Below, piece by piece: positions 1 to 10,922 of a stretch of DNA of 64,000 nt. How positions within the stretch are numbered: the stretch's first letter is position 1; every line of letters starts with the position of its first letter. Source of the stretch: Amaurobius ferox (lineage: Eukaryota; Arthropoda; Arachnida; Araneae; Amaurobiidae); NCBI GenBank assembly GCA_951213105.1, contig OX578148.1:140882415-140946414 (forward strand), read 5' to 3'. The notes beneath the pieces are model-generated. The model was not told the origin of the DNA. It made no database searches and saw nothing but the letters and a program-made list of their open reading frames with translations. A program made the position numbers and the translations under genes.

Positions 1-2
1 TG

Positions 3-155
3 AAAAATTATTTGCGCAGTACAATGGTACATGGAAGACTTTTATCTTTAGCTATATTAGCTATAGAACAAGATATACCACTGTATTATGATGATATTGT
101 AACAAAATTTTCTCTTCATACAGACTCTAAGAAACGGCTTTTAAAACTTCAATAA
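3..155 (+). pseudogene. hAT transposase C-terminal dimerisation region (partial)
   Basis: Fifty codons are open from the window edge to a TAA at 153-155. The peptide starts KNYLRSTMVHGRLLSLAIL, continues through an acidic IPLYYDDIV stretch and ends in a basic tail. The pattern of RSTM, GRL, then a hydrophobic run with LAIL/AIEQ is typical of the extreme C-terminus of hAT transposases and ZMYM1-like domesticated relatives, where it forms the dimer interface. No catalytic residue is in view. Whether the full protein is intact cannot be judged because everything upstream lies outside the window; 'pseudogene' here means transposon-derived and partial. Confidence 0.6.
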
Positions 156-189
156 CAGGCAAATAAATATAGATATTTGTATTTAGAAA

Positions 190-292
190 AATTATGTTAA
201 CAACAATTATGTTAACACAATTATGTACAAAATTATGTTAACAACAATTTTGTTAACACAATTATGTACAAAATTATGTTAACAACAATTAT
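190..292. repeat. short tandem repeat, GTTAACAACAATT-type
   Basis: Interleaved copies of ATGTTAACAACAATT, GTTAACACAATT and ATGTACAAAATT form roughly two and a half turns of a unit of about 50 bases. It lies in the non-coding tail of the hAT element. Confidence 0.7.
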
Positions 293-440
293 TTTTCTCA
301 ACATCAATTCAATTTTGTGATCCCTTTCCCCCCTGCCCCCCCCCCCTGTTAACAAACATTTTATTTATTTCATATTGTGGATTTTCATACAAATCTCGCA
401 CCCCCAAATGAAATGCTGAAATGCCGCCCCTGGTTCAGCT

Positions 441-976
441 CTAATATATTTTAAATGATCACAGTGCTACTATAATTTATTATATTTAAAATCTTAAAAC
501 TTCGTCAAAAAAAAAAAAGAAAAAAAAAAGAACGTTATTCAAATGACGTCATATAAATCGCATGGTTCTCTATGTAAAAGTAGTGAATATTTCATTCATA
601 CACATCAGTAAATATATCATTCATACACTTCAGTAAATATTTCATTTATGCTTAGTGAATATTTCATTCCAGACTCCAGAGTTAAATAATTTTGTGTGAA
701 AAAAATTCAACAGTTCTTATACAACTCATTTTACAATCACTTGTTTACATGCTGAATCCATTAAAGTTATACTTCGTTGTAGATATAATCAAAGTTGGAT
801 GATCATTTGAACTAAAAAATAGTGTCATCGCGTTGCTTCAGTATGTTGATGTACAGAATGTAAGCGAGTTGGCGATTCTTCGCTAGATTATTTGCCAAGA
901 TCGCCAAACGCATCAATCGCCAAATGTCTTGTCGTGTAATGCCATGGATTTCCAATGCAGCTGCATTAAAAAAACA
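441..976 (-). mobile_element. fragment of family 3 element, then family 1 module
   Basis: From 441 to about 868 the minus strand matches the 3' half of the TTAA-flanked family 3 elements (compare 6540-6780 and 22500-22800), including the GACGTCAT box and the segment on Fourier-like repeats of CATTCATA. From about 869 to 976 it changes to the GGCGA-rich module of family 1 (compare 62280-62340). Both pieces are truncated. Confidence 0.5.
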
Positions 977-1868
977 TCTGATGTGGGCAGCATATGACTT
1001 TCCTTATATAATGCAATGGATTTATTTTACAGTAAAAAAAATAAGTTATTTTTATTGTAGATACATTTCAAGATATTGGATTTTCGTTAATTAGTCGTCA
1101 TTTTCATGATTTAACGTCATTTCTATGCAATTGGCGAGATTTTCGGTAATTTGACAACATTTAAAAAAGTCGTCAACTTGGCGACATTCCCTCCAAATTC
1201 GTCGTCAAAATCTCGCCAAGCGTTGCGAACGGAGAAATAAGTTATTCTTATAGCAGATAAATGACTATTGGCATTCAAATACAAAAGTATTGTTTACAGT
1301 ATCTTTTCTCATGAATGGAACGAGCTATATTCGCGAGAATGATGTCACCCAGTTATTGCATGATATTACATATGAAAAGTAAACATGTTTCTCAACAGTT
1401 AATTTCTTTTTTTTTTTTTATTTATAAGATATTTTGATAAATTTATTTGAAAAATGTGCAATATCTCAAGAACGGTTCATGCTAGCGTTCTAAAGTTTAT
1501 ATCAATCATTTTCTCGAGAAAAATTACATAAGAAATGTTTATTTGCATAACTTTATTAAAGGTTCTGATTTTTTCAAAAGTTCACTCGAAAATTTAGAGA
1601 TCCTGAACATTCGATTGTGTTTAAAAACAACAGGCTTCCAGTATTCACGGATTGTAATTTTTGTACCCAATTTCACTCGAATCGCTTCATTCGTTCGTGA
1701 GATATCATCTCCACACACACACACACACACAGACATTACTTCAAAAATGTTTGATTCGTGATCAGGGATACTTGAAACGTGCTCTCCCGCCGAAAACTGA
1801 AAACTCGAATTCGAATTTTCGACCCCCGTCCCAATACTTTCCTTATACTATGTATATAAGGAAAGTAA
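977..1868 (+). mobile_element. family 1 hairpin-ended element, copy 1
   Basis: It starts TCTGATGTGGGCAGCATATG, carries the GGCGA module (1120-1230), a segment with AGAACGGTTCATGCTAGC, a short CA microsatellite (1711-1731), and ends in a hairpin (1835-1867) with arms TACTTTCCTTATA and TATAAGGAAAGTA. The 5' segment also contains GACTTTCCTTATATA, so the hairpin arm is repeated just inside the left end. There is no TIR in the usual sense and no target duplication, and no coding sequence. Copies recur at 30505, 57141 and 61924. The layout resembles Helentron-associated (HINE) elements; that classification is inference. Confidence 0.6.
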
Positions 1869-1933
1869 TCGAGATTCGTTCTCAAGAAATTTGCCATGAT
1901 GGAGACACCCTGTAGTGAGTAATCCCTGCTTAC

Positions 1934-1998
1934 CTTCTTCTCGTGCCCGTATCATTCCATTCGTGCCCAGCAGGTAAACACCTGCGGTTTTTGTCACC
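1934..1998 (-). CDS. PHM: PHM exon (fifth in this window)
   Basis: On the minus strand a polypyrimidine tract and TTTGCAG precede the exon, and GTAAGC follows it. With the two bases carried from the exon at 9842-9902 it reads VTKTAGVYLLGTNGMIRARE, matching the PHM segment (K-x-AG-x-LLGT-x-G-x-I) that begins the second catalytic domain. It is 65 bp and ends in phase 1. The next exon, with the His-x-His ligands of the second copper site, must lie left of position 1, since nothing in 1-1933 encodes it. A family 1 element (977-1868) ends 66 bp below its donor and a TTAA-type MITE begins about 116 bp above its acceptor. Confidence 0.85.
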
Positions 1999-2114
1999 CT
2001 GCAAAGAAAACAAACAGAATGAAATTAACACCTGGTTATTCAGTAACTCAAACCGCCCAAAGAGAGTGTATAAAATTGCTACAGAGTTTTTGTTATCGGT
2101 TAGTCCGTGTTTAA

Positions 2115-2298
2115 CCTGTTGCTTACGGGTGGGAGAGCGTCCATCCCAAACTAAGAAACTCTAAAAAAGACTGGTATTTGACATACCCTATCCCAAGGTG
2201 TAGCAGCAGGTGCAATGTTTCTGTCGGCGAATGGACGCCAATGTCTGCAAAGGGGGATCGAGTTTGGGATGGACGCTATCCCACCCGTATGCAAAAGG
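2115..2298. mobile_element. 184-bp TTAA-flanked MITE (piggyBac type)
   Basis: Perfect TTAA duplications flank it at 2111-2114 and 2299-2302. The terminal inverted repeats are about 38 bp with three mismatches: left starts CCTGTTGCTTACGGGTGGGA, right (complement) starts CCTTTTGCATACGGGTGGGA. TTAA duplication with a CC(T) start is the signature of piggyBac-mobilised elements. No coding capacity. Confidence 0.85.
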
Positions 2299-2385
2299 TT
2301 AAAAGCGTCGAAACAGATGGTACGGTTGTTTGAACGGTTGAACACCAAAGCTTGCAATTACTTAAAATATATTTTTAACTTTTTC

Positions 2386-2850
2386 GTACGGATTATATAA
2401 TATAATGAATCTTAAAATTCACAATGATGTGCTAATTCCTATTATATCCTAAATGGCATTGTCATTCTATTAACGTATTTTATTTCATTCTCCTTAAAAG
2501 AAGTATAAGAATCTCTGTTGTCGCTATACAAAATTATCTTCACAGGCAAGTATGAAAAATAAAATGTCATGATAAACACATTTACAAAAAACATAAAATT
2601 GGATTAACCTGTGCCAAAATGAAAGCGCCAAAATGTGGTATTAGAATTAGTATCCGTACCATTTTTATTCTGTTTCAGCAATTGGCTAAAATCAATATAT
2701 GAGTTTGAAAATTCTTTGTCAATATAAAAAAGCTGATTGAAGAAATTGTAAATACAGTAATCCCCGTAACATTTCAACCCAAAAGCCGTAATGGATGTAG
2801 TCCAGTCAGAAATGTAATTCTGATAGAATTAATTTTTATATATCTGATCA
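2386..2850 (-). mobile_element. diverged Helitron-like fragment
   Basis: TTCGTACGGATTATATAAT near the left edge and the following blocks (CACAATGATGTGC, AGAATCTCTGTTGTCGC, ATTATCTTCACAGGCA, CCCCGTAA) match the 3' half of the Helitron-like elements in the array at 31972-45348. The terminal hairpin and CTAG end are lost. Confidence 0.6.
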
Positions 2851-4650
2851 ACGTAATTCTGCAATTCGGAGGGTTAAGGGAGGGGTGAAACTTGTATTGT
2901 TATAAATGGGACTCAATGATATATTATTTATTACTCTACGATTAATAGTCCCTGAGTTGAAATCGGTCACAAAATTATGTGATAATTTGATAATAAAATG
3001 TTTATAAAAAATAATAAATATATAAACATTTATAAAGAAAATATAATAAATAATCAAATTGAGACGTAGCAATATGTCAGAAGACTGATTTGCATATTTG
3101 CGGTTTAGTCTGATAGTTATGAAAACAACCTGAGAACCGTTAGACATTTTTAAAATATCTATTCGGTGAATCTCACGACTAATTAGAAACTTATTAACTG
3201 AAACTAATCTCACGACTTTGACATATTCGAATGTTATTACAATCAGGGCCCTTGATGGGGGGTGGGGGCTGGAAAAGTCCCCCCAATGTCGAGAAATCCC
3301 TGCGCAGTTGGCAAAATCAAGATCCAAGTTGGCAGACTTGGTACATTTTAGATAAAGTTTATTTAAAAGTTAGTATCATCCCTGGCTTCAAGGTATTACT
3401 GTGGTTCTTTCTCTTCCTTCTCACTAACACATTATCCTTTAAACCATGATATTATTATTATGGATGATATTATGATAGGCACTCCAAAGATCCATATAAA
3501 TGGAATATGGATAAATGAGCTTTTACTGTTTACAACTCCTTAGACTTTACTTGGTAAAGAAGTCGTAGTTGGTAAAAATCATTAATTGACTTGGCAATTT
3601 TATGGTCTCTCCCCCCCCCCCCCCCCCCCCCAAGGATAAGTCTTAGCGAGGGACTTGATTACAATATGATGATTCCATCATTCCTTTTAAAATCCCATAA
3701 GATGATTATTAAAGAAGGCTTTACTTTCTCAAACACAAGATAAAATATCAGAATAAACCAGTAATGTTTTTCAGTGAAATAGCAAATGCTCCAATTTATG
3801 AGAATAGTTGTGGTTAATCAATGAAATATCGTCCTTCAAATTGCGGTTTTCAATAGGAAGCTGACTCCTGAATTGATACATGTTGGAATATTGAATATCT
3901 CTGACTGTAAAGATAGGAACTGCGTGAAATTTTATATTTGAACTCATTTGGGAGTTTAGAATTTGTTTATAACGTCAAAATCGGGGGTTGCCATTGAACA
4001 TTTAGAAGTTTGTGCGCAATTAGATATAAAACGGCCCCTTGTGTTAATTCTATGAAAATGAATTTAGAGAGATCGTTATACCTAATCGAATGATATCTTT
4101 AAATTTTCTATACGATGAACGATGTTCGAATAATAAGGGGTGGGGCTTTTTTTTTTCCCCAGCTGTATATAGAGCACAATTATATGTAATTTATTTATTG
4201 TATGTAGTTTATTATGCAGTTTAAATGTAGTGTTAATTATATGTAGTTTATTTTACCAAAAATTTCAATTTCGATCGCGTTCGATCGAGTTTATATCTCT
4301 AAAACTATTTGAACCTATTGAGTGGACGCATACTCGTATTCCAGTAGTACGGAATCTAGTGCATCTACGGTATCGAAAGCGAATGGCTTTAGTTGCACGT
4401 AAAAAAGAAAGTGAAACTGTGATTTTAATTGGGAAAACTTCAACGGCTTTTATTAAAATACGGAAATTGCATTAAACGATATTTTTACAGGAAACGCAGA
4501 ATAAAATTATATAATCTTGAAATTTGTTCATGAAATTTCTTTTTATGGAAGGTTTTCATTTCCATCGAAACAGACATACGGACAGACAAAGCAAAACAAG
4601 ACAAGACTTCCTAAAACAGACTATTCATGTAAATTGAATCAACCGTTGAA
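2851..4650. other. intronic sequence without recognised genes
   Basis: AT-rich sequence with short G- or C-runs (for example a C-run at 3608-3632 and a GGGGGGTGGGGG stretch near 3257). A 159-codon open frame on the minus strand (2848-3327) has the composition of chance translation. I recognise no element ends here. Confidence 0.5.
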
Positions 4651-4653
4651 ATA

Positions 4654-5869
4654 CACTGCGTAACAGTGAAAATGAGACACCAAGAAGGAGTGGGCAGAAA
4701 GTGGTGAAAATCGGCAAACAGAGAGAGAGACAGCAACGAACAATAAGTGATGTTTATTGCAACATGATACACTGTCTGATCAGTAGGTTGTAGGACCACC
4801 GCGAGCGCCGATATAGGCAGCAATGTCTGTCCATTCCTTGTCAACTATTTGCCAGAGTTCGTCTTCTAAACGCGGCGGTGACAGCACACGCAAGCGATGT
4901 CCAATCACGTCCAAAACGTGTTCGATTGAAGAGAGATCAGGGGATACTGGTGGCCAGCGAAGCATCTGGGTACATTGCAGGGCATGTTGGCTGATGCGTG
5001 CTGTGTGTGGTCGGGCGTTATCCTGCTGGTAAATGGCATTGAGCACTTCCTGAAGGAAGGGTAGTCTCACCGGCCGCAGCACGTCATCCACGTATCGTAG
5101 AGCCGTCATAGTGCCACGGCGACTGTCATTGTTAAAACAGAAGCGTGACTCGTCTCAGAACACTATCCTGTGCCGTTCCGCCCTCCATGTGGGTCTATCC
5201 CCACACCATTGCAAACGGAGGCGCCCTTGCTGTTGGCTCAATGGCAGTCTTCTTAACGGGCGCTCTGAGTGCAGGTCGCCGACGACCAATCGGAGGATAA
5301 TGGTTCTGATCGATATGGGAGTATCAAGGGTGTCCTGCACATGCTGCAAAAGGGCGACGGAAGTGGCAAGCGGGGCCGCCAACTCTTGCCGGCGAATGCG
5401 TGGTTCCACGCGTGCTGACGTCGCTCTGATCGTACCGGCACCCCTCAAACGGGCAACATTCCCTCGTTCCAACCATCTTCGCTACAGTCGATACATCGTG
5501 GACGCGTGTACGTGACTGTCCGCTGAGATTTGACGTATGGACCAACCTGCCCTTCTGAGTCCGATCACCAAACCCCTCATGAAATCGTCTGTATGCTGGA
5601 ACTGCCTCGGTTGACGGCGGCCTGGCATTCTCTGCTACTACACATTTCCTCTAAGACAAAAAAAAAATGCAAACTGATTTCCCTGGAAGACAGAGCGGTG
5701 CGACTATTGCCGATTCTGCAGGTTCCTTCCCTTATATCGCATTCAACGTGAGTGGGACAGCTGCGCATTTTGCATCATTTACATAACTCGATGAGCTGCG
5801 TCTACCCTGCAATTTGTATATTTTCCTGCCCACTCCTTCTTGTTGTCTCATTTTCACTGTCACGTAGTG
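4654..5869 (-). mobile_element. Tc1-like DNA transposon, structurally complete
   Basis: The 1216-bp element is bounded by TA at 4652-4653 and 5870-5871. Its inverted repeats, about 46 bp, share CAGTGAAAATGAGACA and AAGAAGGAGTGGGCAG with few differences. Length, TA target and encoded protein all fit the Tc1/mariner superfamily, close to the Tcb1-like elements common in arthropods. It lies in the PHM intron between exons 9842-9902 and 1934-1998. The transposase inside is dead. Confidence 0.9.
4780..5628 (-). pseudogene. Tc1-like transposase, inactivated
   Basis: One frame can be followed from an ATG at 5626-5628 (MPGRRQPRQF) to a TGA at 4780-4782. It begins with the helix-turn-helix region (RAGWSIRQIS), then the GAGTIRATS linker, the RRLPLS and LRLQWC motifs, the first catalytic Asp in DESRFC, the second in QQDNARPHTA, the Glu in SPDLSSIEHV, and the C-terminal ARGGPTTY. 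In-frame stops occur at 5482-5484 (TAG, where Trp is expected) and 5155-5157 (TGA, directly before DES). Against about 340 residues in the family only 282 codons remain: a block of roughly 45 residues is missing after DESRFC, and a shorter one before the ARGG end. The catalytic residues that survive are in order, but no functional protein can be made. Confidence 0.88.
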
Positions 5870-6835
5870 TATATATGAAGTGTGAATCTCCCTTTTACTT
5901 TCTCATGCATTCATCGAAGTTATGAAATCCTTCATTTTCAACACTTTACAACAGAGTTGAAAAGTCTTTATGACTTGGTTCATTCTGTCTGTTCGTTTGC
6001 ACGATAACTACTGTAAAATGACTTTATCAAAATGAAATTTTAGTATGTTATTGAAACGGTCTGTGGGACACATGGGAATGTAAATGAATAATGTCACCTA
6101 ATGAGTTTCTAATTGAATCTGAGTTTAAAAAGTGAAATACATTGAATCCTATGGGACCTCATTTTTCAAACATTTTTTAAGCAAAGTTGAAATTCACAAA
6201 TTGCTTCGAAAACTTTTAGAAAATATTCAAACTATCCCATTAAACATATAAAAAAAATTCAGTAAAATAGGTTCGTTAGTTTTTAAATAAAAATGAAAGT
6301 AATAATGACACCCATATAATAGGAAGAGATCACGTGACCCACTTCGAAATAAAATAGAGCATCCATCTTTTTCCCAGAGTAAAAATCGTGATTTTTAAAG
6401 TTCTTATAAATTTATATTTTGTGTTGCATCCGTCTTAAAATAGCTTTATTTTTGCGTAATTTTTGTGCTTCTATATTCTGTGCCAACGCAGAATATTTAA
6501 TTTAAATTAGTCCCAATATTAATTAGCCCCAAAATTTTTGAGTTTAAATGATCATCCGTCTTTGATTATTTCTACAACGAAGCCTCATTTTAATGGATGC
6601 ATAATGTAAACAAGGGATTGTAAGATGAGTTGCACAAGAATTCCTGAATTGTTTTCACGCAAAATTATTGAACTCTGAAGTCTGGAATGAAAGTGTATGA
6701 ATGAAATATTCACTGTTTCTATATAGAGAACAGACGATTTATATTTCGATAACGTCATATGAATAAAGTTCATTTTCTTCGACGAAGTTTTAAGTTTTCA
6801 AGTAAAATAAATTATCGTAGTTGTGTGATAATTAA

Positions 6836-8062
6836 ACAAGAAAGATCAATCATGCTTAAAGCATTGATTATGAAACACTTTCCAACTTCAATGCAATTTT
6901 ATTTAAACATGCCTAAAATGCAATACATTCCTTGGTAATATTTTAAAACTTATCACAATACTACATTAATTTATTATATTTGACACCTTCATCGAAAAAA
7001 ATTAACTTCATTCAAATGACGGCATTAAAGTATAAATTGCCTGGCTTAAACATCTCTAAAATGTGATACATTCCTCGGTAATAATTTTAGAATTATCATA
7101 ATACTACGATAATTTATTATATTTGAAAACATCATCGAAAACAACTGAAATTCATTCAAAAGACGTCATAAAAAAATAACACGCATGGCTCTCTCTATAA
7201 AAGCAACATTTCATTCATAAATAATTCCCCCATTCATGTCATTCATCACAATACTATAATAATTTATTTTATTAAAAAATTAAGACCATTGAGCTACAAG
7301 AAAGTAAACTCAATGCGTAAAACTTCATCGAAAAATATCGTCCTTCTCTTTCTAACATCAATGAATATTTCATTCATATCAGCTAAGCAGACTCCATGGT
7401 CTAAATGATTTTGTGTTATGAATTACAGCGATTCTAATACAACTCATTTTACATATTTTGCTGTTTACATTTTACATAGGTGAAAAATACGCTTAATATT
7501 AGAAATAATGAAATTTGGAAGAGCATTTAAACTGAAATATATTGTCATTGCGTTGTTTCAGTATGTAGATGCACAGAATTTAGGCAAAAATAAAATAGTT
7601 TTAGGACGGATACAACACTCAATATGAATTAAAAAGAACTTTAAAAATAACGATTTTGACACAAGATGGATGCCATATAGCATTTTGAAGTGGGTCATGT
7701 GATCGTTTCATATCATGGACACGTGATCGCTTCATATAAGAGGTGTTATTATTATTTTAATTTTTATTTAAAAAACAACTGAATATATTTCGCTGAAATT
7801 TTTTTTATATATTTTATGGAACAATTTGAATATTGCCTAAAATTTTCGAAGTAATTTGGGAATTTTAAATCCGCTTAAAAAATACTTGAAAAATTAGGTC
7901 CCATAGGGCTCAATGTATTCCATTTTTTCAACCCGGGTTCAACCCAAAACTAATTGGGTGATATTATTCATTTATATTCCCATAGGTCCTATAGACCGTC
8001 TGAACATCATACTAAAATTTCATTTTGATTAAGTCATTTTTACGGCAGTTATCGTGCTAACG

Positions 8063-8104
<42 letters not shown>

Positions 8105-8146
8105 ATGAACAATGTCATAAACACTTTTCAACTTTGTTGTAAAGTG
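6836..8146 (-). mobile_element. family 3 element inserted in a family 3 element
   Basis: TTAA lies on both sides (6832-6835 and 8147-8150). On the minus strand it starts CACTTTACAACAAAGTTGAA, carries a long GTCT microsatellite (8062-8104), and ends AAGCATGATTGATCTTTCTT plus GT. It matches the copy at 58081-59073 closely over most of its length, but keeps an internal segment (about 7476-7795) that copy lacks. Confidence 0.75.
8062..8104. repeat. (GACA)n microsatellite
   Basis: About ten uninterrupted GACA/CAGA units near the 5' end of the inserted family 3 element. The same position holds (TCTG)n in the opposite-strand copy at 58125-58176. Confidence 0.9.
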
Positions 8147-9074
8147 TTAAAAAATATCAGCACTGAATGTATCGCATTTTGCATTTCAATTAGAAAGTGT
8201 TTCATAATCAATTCTCTATGCATGATTGATCTTTACTGTTAATTCTATGAAGGTTTTTTTGTTTGTTTTTTTCGCATTGAGAATTTAGTTCCAAATTTGG
8301 ATTTAGTTCCAAATTTGGAATTGGGTGATGATTGTTTTGGAAGCAATTCCAAATTTGGAATTGGGTGACGTTATTTTGCACATGGTTCTATTTAAACTTT
8401 CACAGACTTTAAACTTTCTCAGAAAGTATATTTTGCCGAAAATTTTCTTTTTGGAGATTTTCACAAAAGAGCCTCCTGAACACATTTCGAACAATTTTTT
8501 AAAGATGTCCGTTTGTGTGTGTGTGTGTGTTTGTGTGCGTTTGAGGACACAATGTAACTGAAAATCGTTTATACAAGTACTGTAACGAAATTTTATTTGA
8601 AAATATAATATGCAAAAGACGAGAACAAATTAGAATTTTCCTTTTTTTTAATTCCTTGATTAGAACTCTAATAATTCCAAATTTAAAATTTTCATAACTT
8701 TTTATCCCATGAAGAAATGACAATTTTCACAACAATGTTATTATATTCTATGAGGGGAAAATGATAGTTTGAACGCTTTGGGTGTAAATAGTGTTAAAAC
8801 AATATATATTAAAATAAATCAGCCAAATGCATCTCATTCATCGACGTTGTCAAGTTGCGGCCAAAATATAAGAAGAATATTAAAAAAAAATGTGTAGGCA
8901 TTTTATAACATAACTTGTGAACGAAAGTTACATGATTTTTCAATGTGTAAAGCCTATATTATTCGATAGAAATTTGGGACAACAAATCGTTCGCAAAACA
9001 GCTTTGGGACGTTTGTGACGTCACTCCACGCAGCATGGAATGAAAGTGACGTCACTCCAAGCAGCAAATGGGGA

Positions 9075-9470
9075 AGCTAGCTGCCCCATTTGACCTAGAC
9101 CAGTGATCAATCCTAGATTGATCACTGTCTAGGTCTGATCTATCTAGGATTGATCACTGGTCTAGGTCGGATCTATCTAGGATTGAAACTGGTCTAGGTC
9201 TGATTCATCTAGGATTGGAACAGTTATCAATCTAGGACTGAAACTGGTCCAGGATTGATCAATGACATAGGACTGACCTGACTGGTTTAGGATTGGAACT
9301 AGGAAAGGTAGAGAATCAATGACTTAGATCAGTGATCAATCTAAGATTGATCACTGGTCTAGGTCTTATCAATCTAGGATTGATCACCGGTTTAGGTTTG
9401 ATCAATTTAGGATTGGAACAGTGATTAAGCTAGGATTGAAACTGGTCTAAGATTGATCAATGACCTGGAC
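9075..9470. repeat. palindromic minisatellite, ~30-36 bp units
   Basis: Around a dozen degenerate units combine CTAGGATTGATCACTGG with TCTAGGTCTGATC. The units are rich in self-complementary words (TGATCA, CTAG, GATC), so the array can fold at many places. Unit length and order vary. It lies in the PHM intron about 370 bp downstream of exon 9842-9902. Confidence 0.8.
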
Positions 9471-9729
9471 CAGTGGTCCTAGACCAATGGTCAAAAGTGG
9501 GATTCGCGTACCCTGGTAGGTACGCGAGTCGATACGTGAAGGTACGCCTCAAAAATCTAATATTTTCTCTTTGCACCCCCCCCCCCCTTATGACAAGTAT
9601 TACAGTGACAGAAAAAAATAAAAATTACGTAAAATGATGATTATTATTTTTTCTAGAACGCCCGTTTAGAACAAAAGAAAAAAAAAACTGCAATAGGAGT
9701 ACGCGATCGAAAAAGTTCGGAGACCACTG
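9471..9729. mobile_element. 259-bp hAT-type MITE
   Basis: The ends are CAGTGGTC (9471) and GACCACTG (to 9729). Eight-base flanks ACCTGGAC (9463-9470) and ACCTAGAC (9730-9737) differ at one position, as expected of a hAT target duplication. Inside are TTCGCGTACC near the left end and GGAGTACGCGATCG near the right end. No coding sequence. Confidence 0.7.
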
Positions 9730-9841
9730 ACCTAGACAATATACGGAATAAGACGGTATTAGGTATAAGTGGAGTGCAGCCTCGCACTTCTGACATTTCC
9801 CGATACCCTAAAAGTGGATTGAATATAAGAAGATTATTTAC

Positions 9842-9902
9842 TCTTTGCTGGTTTCAGGAAGTAGAGACAGCACTATTCCGGAATCATCCGTCTTTTCACC
9901 GC
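9842..9902 (-). CDS. PHM: PHM exon (fourth in this window)
   Basis: The acceptor is TTTTTCCACAG and the donor GTAAAT on the minus strand. The exon is 61 bp. With the single A carried from exon 14722-14805 it reads SGEKTDDSGIVLSLLPETSK and ends in phase 2; the remaining GA plus G from the next exon gives Glu. The TDDSG core matches the loop that follows the third histidine ligand of the first copper domain in insect PHM. No frame break is visible. Confidence 0.88.
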
Positions 9903-10238
9903 CTGTGGAAAAACTTAAAAATATAAATTCTATTTAACATAATAAAGCAAACACACTTTCTAAAACAATGATCCTTTCTGGATAAAATTACATATAAAAA
10001 TATGTTTTAAAGCAGAAACCCATCAAAATAATTTAAATCACCCCTCCGTTTTAAACTAAAGCCAGTCACATTATCCCATTTTGTTTTAATGTAAGTTAAA
10101 AAATAAATGAAACCTAATCATTATTGCCAAATGGTTCTTCTCCACTTAAGACAGTTGTTTCTGTTTCAGTTTTTGTACAAACAGTGATTTTCTTTCCCCA
10201 CTAGCCGCCTTTGGCAACCCGTCAGGTTAGCCTTCTTA

Positions 10239-10905
10239 TAGAGTATTCCACATCACGTGGCCTCCGCCCTGGCAACGTCATAGCAACTGGGAATATAGGA
10301 TAGACAGAGTGGAGATTTAATCATTGTGTTAACATGGATTTTGCAGTGGCAAAGGGTTATCCAAATAAAATTTCCAGCATAAATGGCATTGATCCATATA
10401 TTTTAGATTGCAATAATGGATTAATATCTTCTCGAACTATGTTATTGCCGATTGCGTTCAATATGGTTTAGAAACATTTCAAACTTAATACTTTATGAAT
10501 AAATAAGTTACTTTACATTAATAGAAAAGAATAGAGTGTACACCCGTTTATCATAAATTGAGTTTTCAACGATATGAGAACTTCAATTTTGAAGTTGTTA
10601 ATAGCATCATATCCTTTTTCTTAAGAGCTGAAATCCCCTTTTCACGACTTTCCGATTTTAATATAATATTACCGGGTTTTCCAGTTTGGGGAATACAGGG
10701 GATTTTGAGAAAGAAACAATCTCTATCACCTCGACTACCCCATTCCAAACAGCACAAGTTCAGCATATTTATAAACTTGTCCTTCAAATTTCAAGCTTGT
10801 TTAATAAAATTAAATGGATCAAGTAAAAAAATGATCACGTGGTATCCTACAAACGCTTTTGAAGCAGACGATGGAGAACGTGTGACGTCATGTTGGAAAG
10901 CTCTA
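10239..10905. mobile_element. TATAGAG-ended element A
   Basis: The left end TAGAGTATTCCACATCACGT and the complement of the right end, TAGAGCTTTCCAACATGACG, form an imperfect inverted repeat of about 22 bp. A TTA precedes the left end; the right flank TAG does not match it, so the duplication is degraded or the boundary is off by a few bases. The element carries a short ATG frame (10334-10471). It adjoins a second TATAGAG-ended element at 10923. Confidence 0.45.
10334..10471 (+). other. 45-codon coding-like frame inside TATAGAG element A
   Basis: The frame opens MDFAVAKGYPNKISSINGID and runs to a TAG at 10469-10471. Its composition is less biased than the surrounding chance frames, and a start ATG near the 5' end of a DNA element is where a transposase N-terminus would sit. 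I cannot assign a family, so this is only a candidate remnant. Confidence 0.3.
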
Positions 10906-10922
10906 TAGTAGCCGTCGACTTA

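Larger units (their letters stand above)
1..432 (+). mobile_element. 3' end of a hAT-superfamily transposon
   Basis: The window opens inside a transposase (separate entry, 3-155). The non-coding remainder holds an AT-rich tandem stretch and stops at the sequence CCGCCCCTG (424-432), whose complement CAGGGGCGG is a typical hAT terminal inverted repeat. The next eight bases, GTTCAGCT, would be the target duplication, but the left end is outside the window so this cannot be tested. The superfamily call rests on the protein tail and the terminus together. Confidence 0.65.
5942..8238 (+). mobile_element. family 3 element (host copy) split by a second family 3 element
   Basis: The copy begins CACTTTACAACAGAG after TCAA (a degraded TTAA) and ends TGATCTTTACTG before TTAA (8239-8242). 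Its interior is interrupted at 6832-8150 by another family 3 element in the opposite orientation. Removing the insert restores GATAATTAAAAA...ATATCA as seen in the undisturbed copy near 22810. The first ~30 bases form a stem (AACACTTT / AAAGTGTT). No coding capacity. Confidence 0.7.

Noticed and set aside
2848..3327. A 159-codon open frame on the minus strand
   Set aside because: The translation is rich in Ile, Phe, Tyr and Asn with no motif, as expected of chance reading of AT-rich DNA.
5155..5545. Alternative frames inside the Tc1-like element on both strands
   Set aside because: They are shadows of the transposase frame, which alone contains the catalytic and DNA-binding motifs.
8303..8561. 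Frames around GTGTGTGT repeats on both strands
   Set aside because: Open only because of the microsatellite and low-complexity sequence; no family features.
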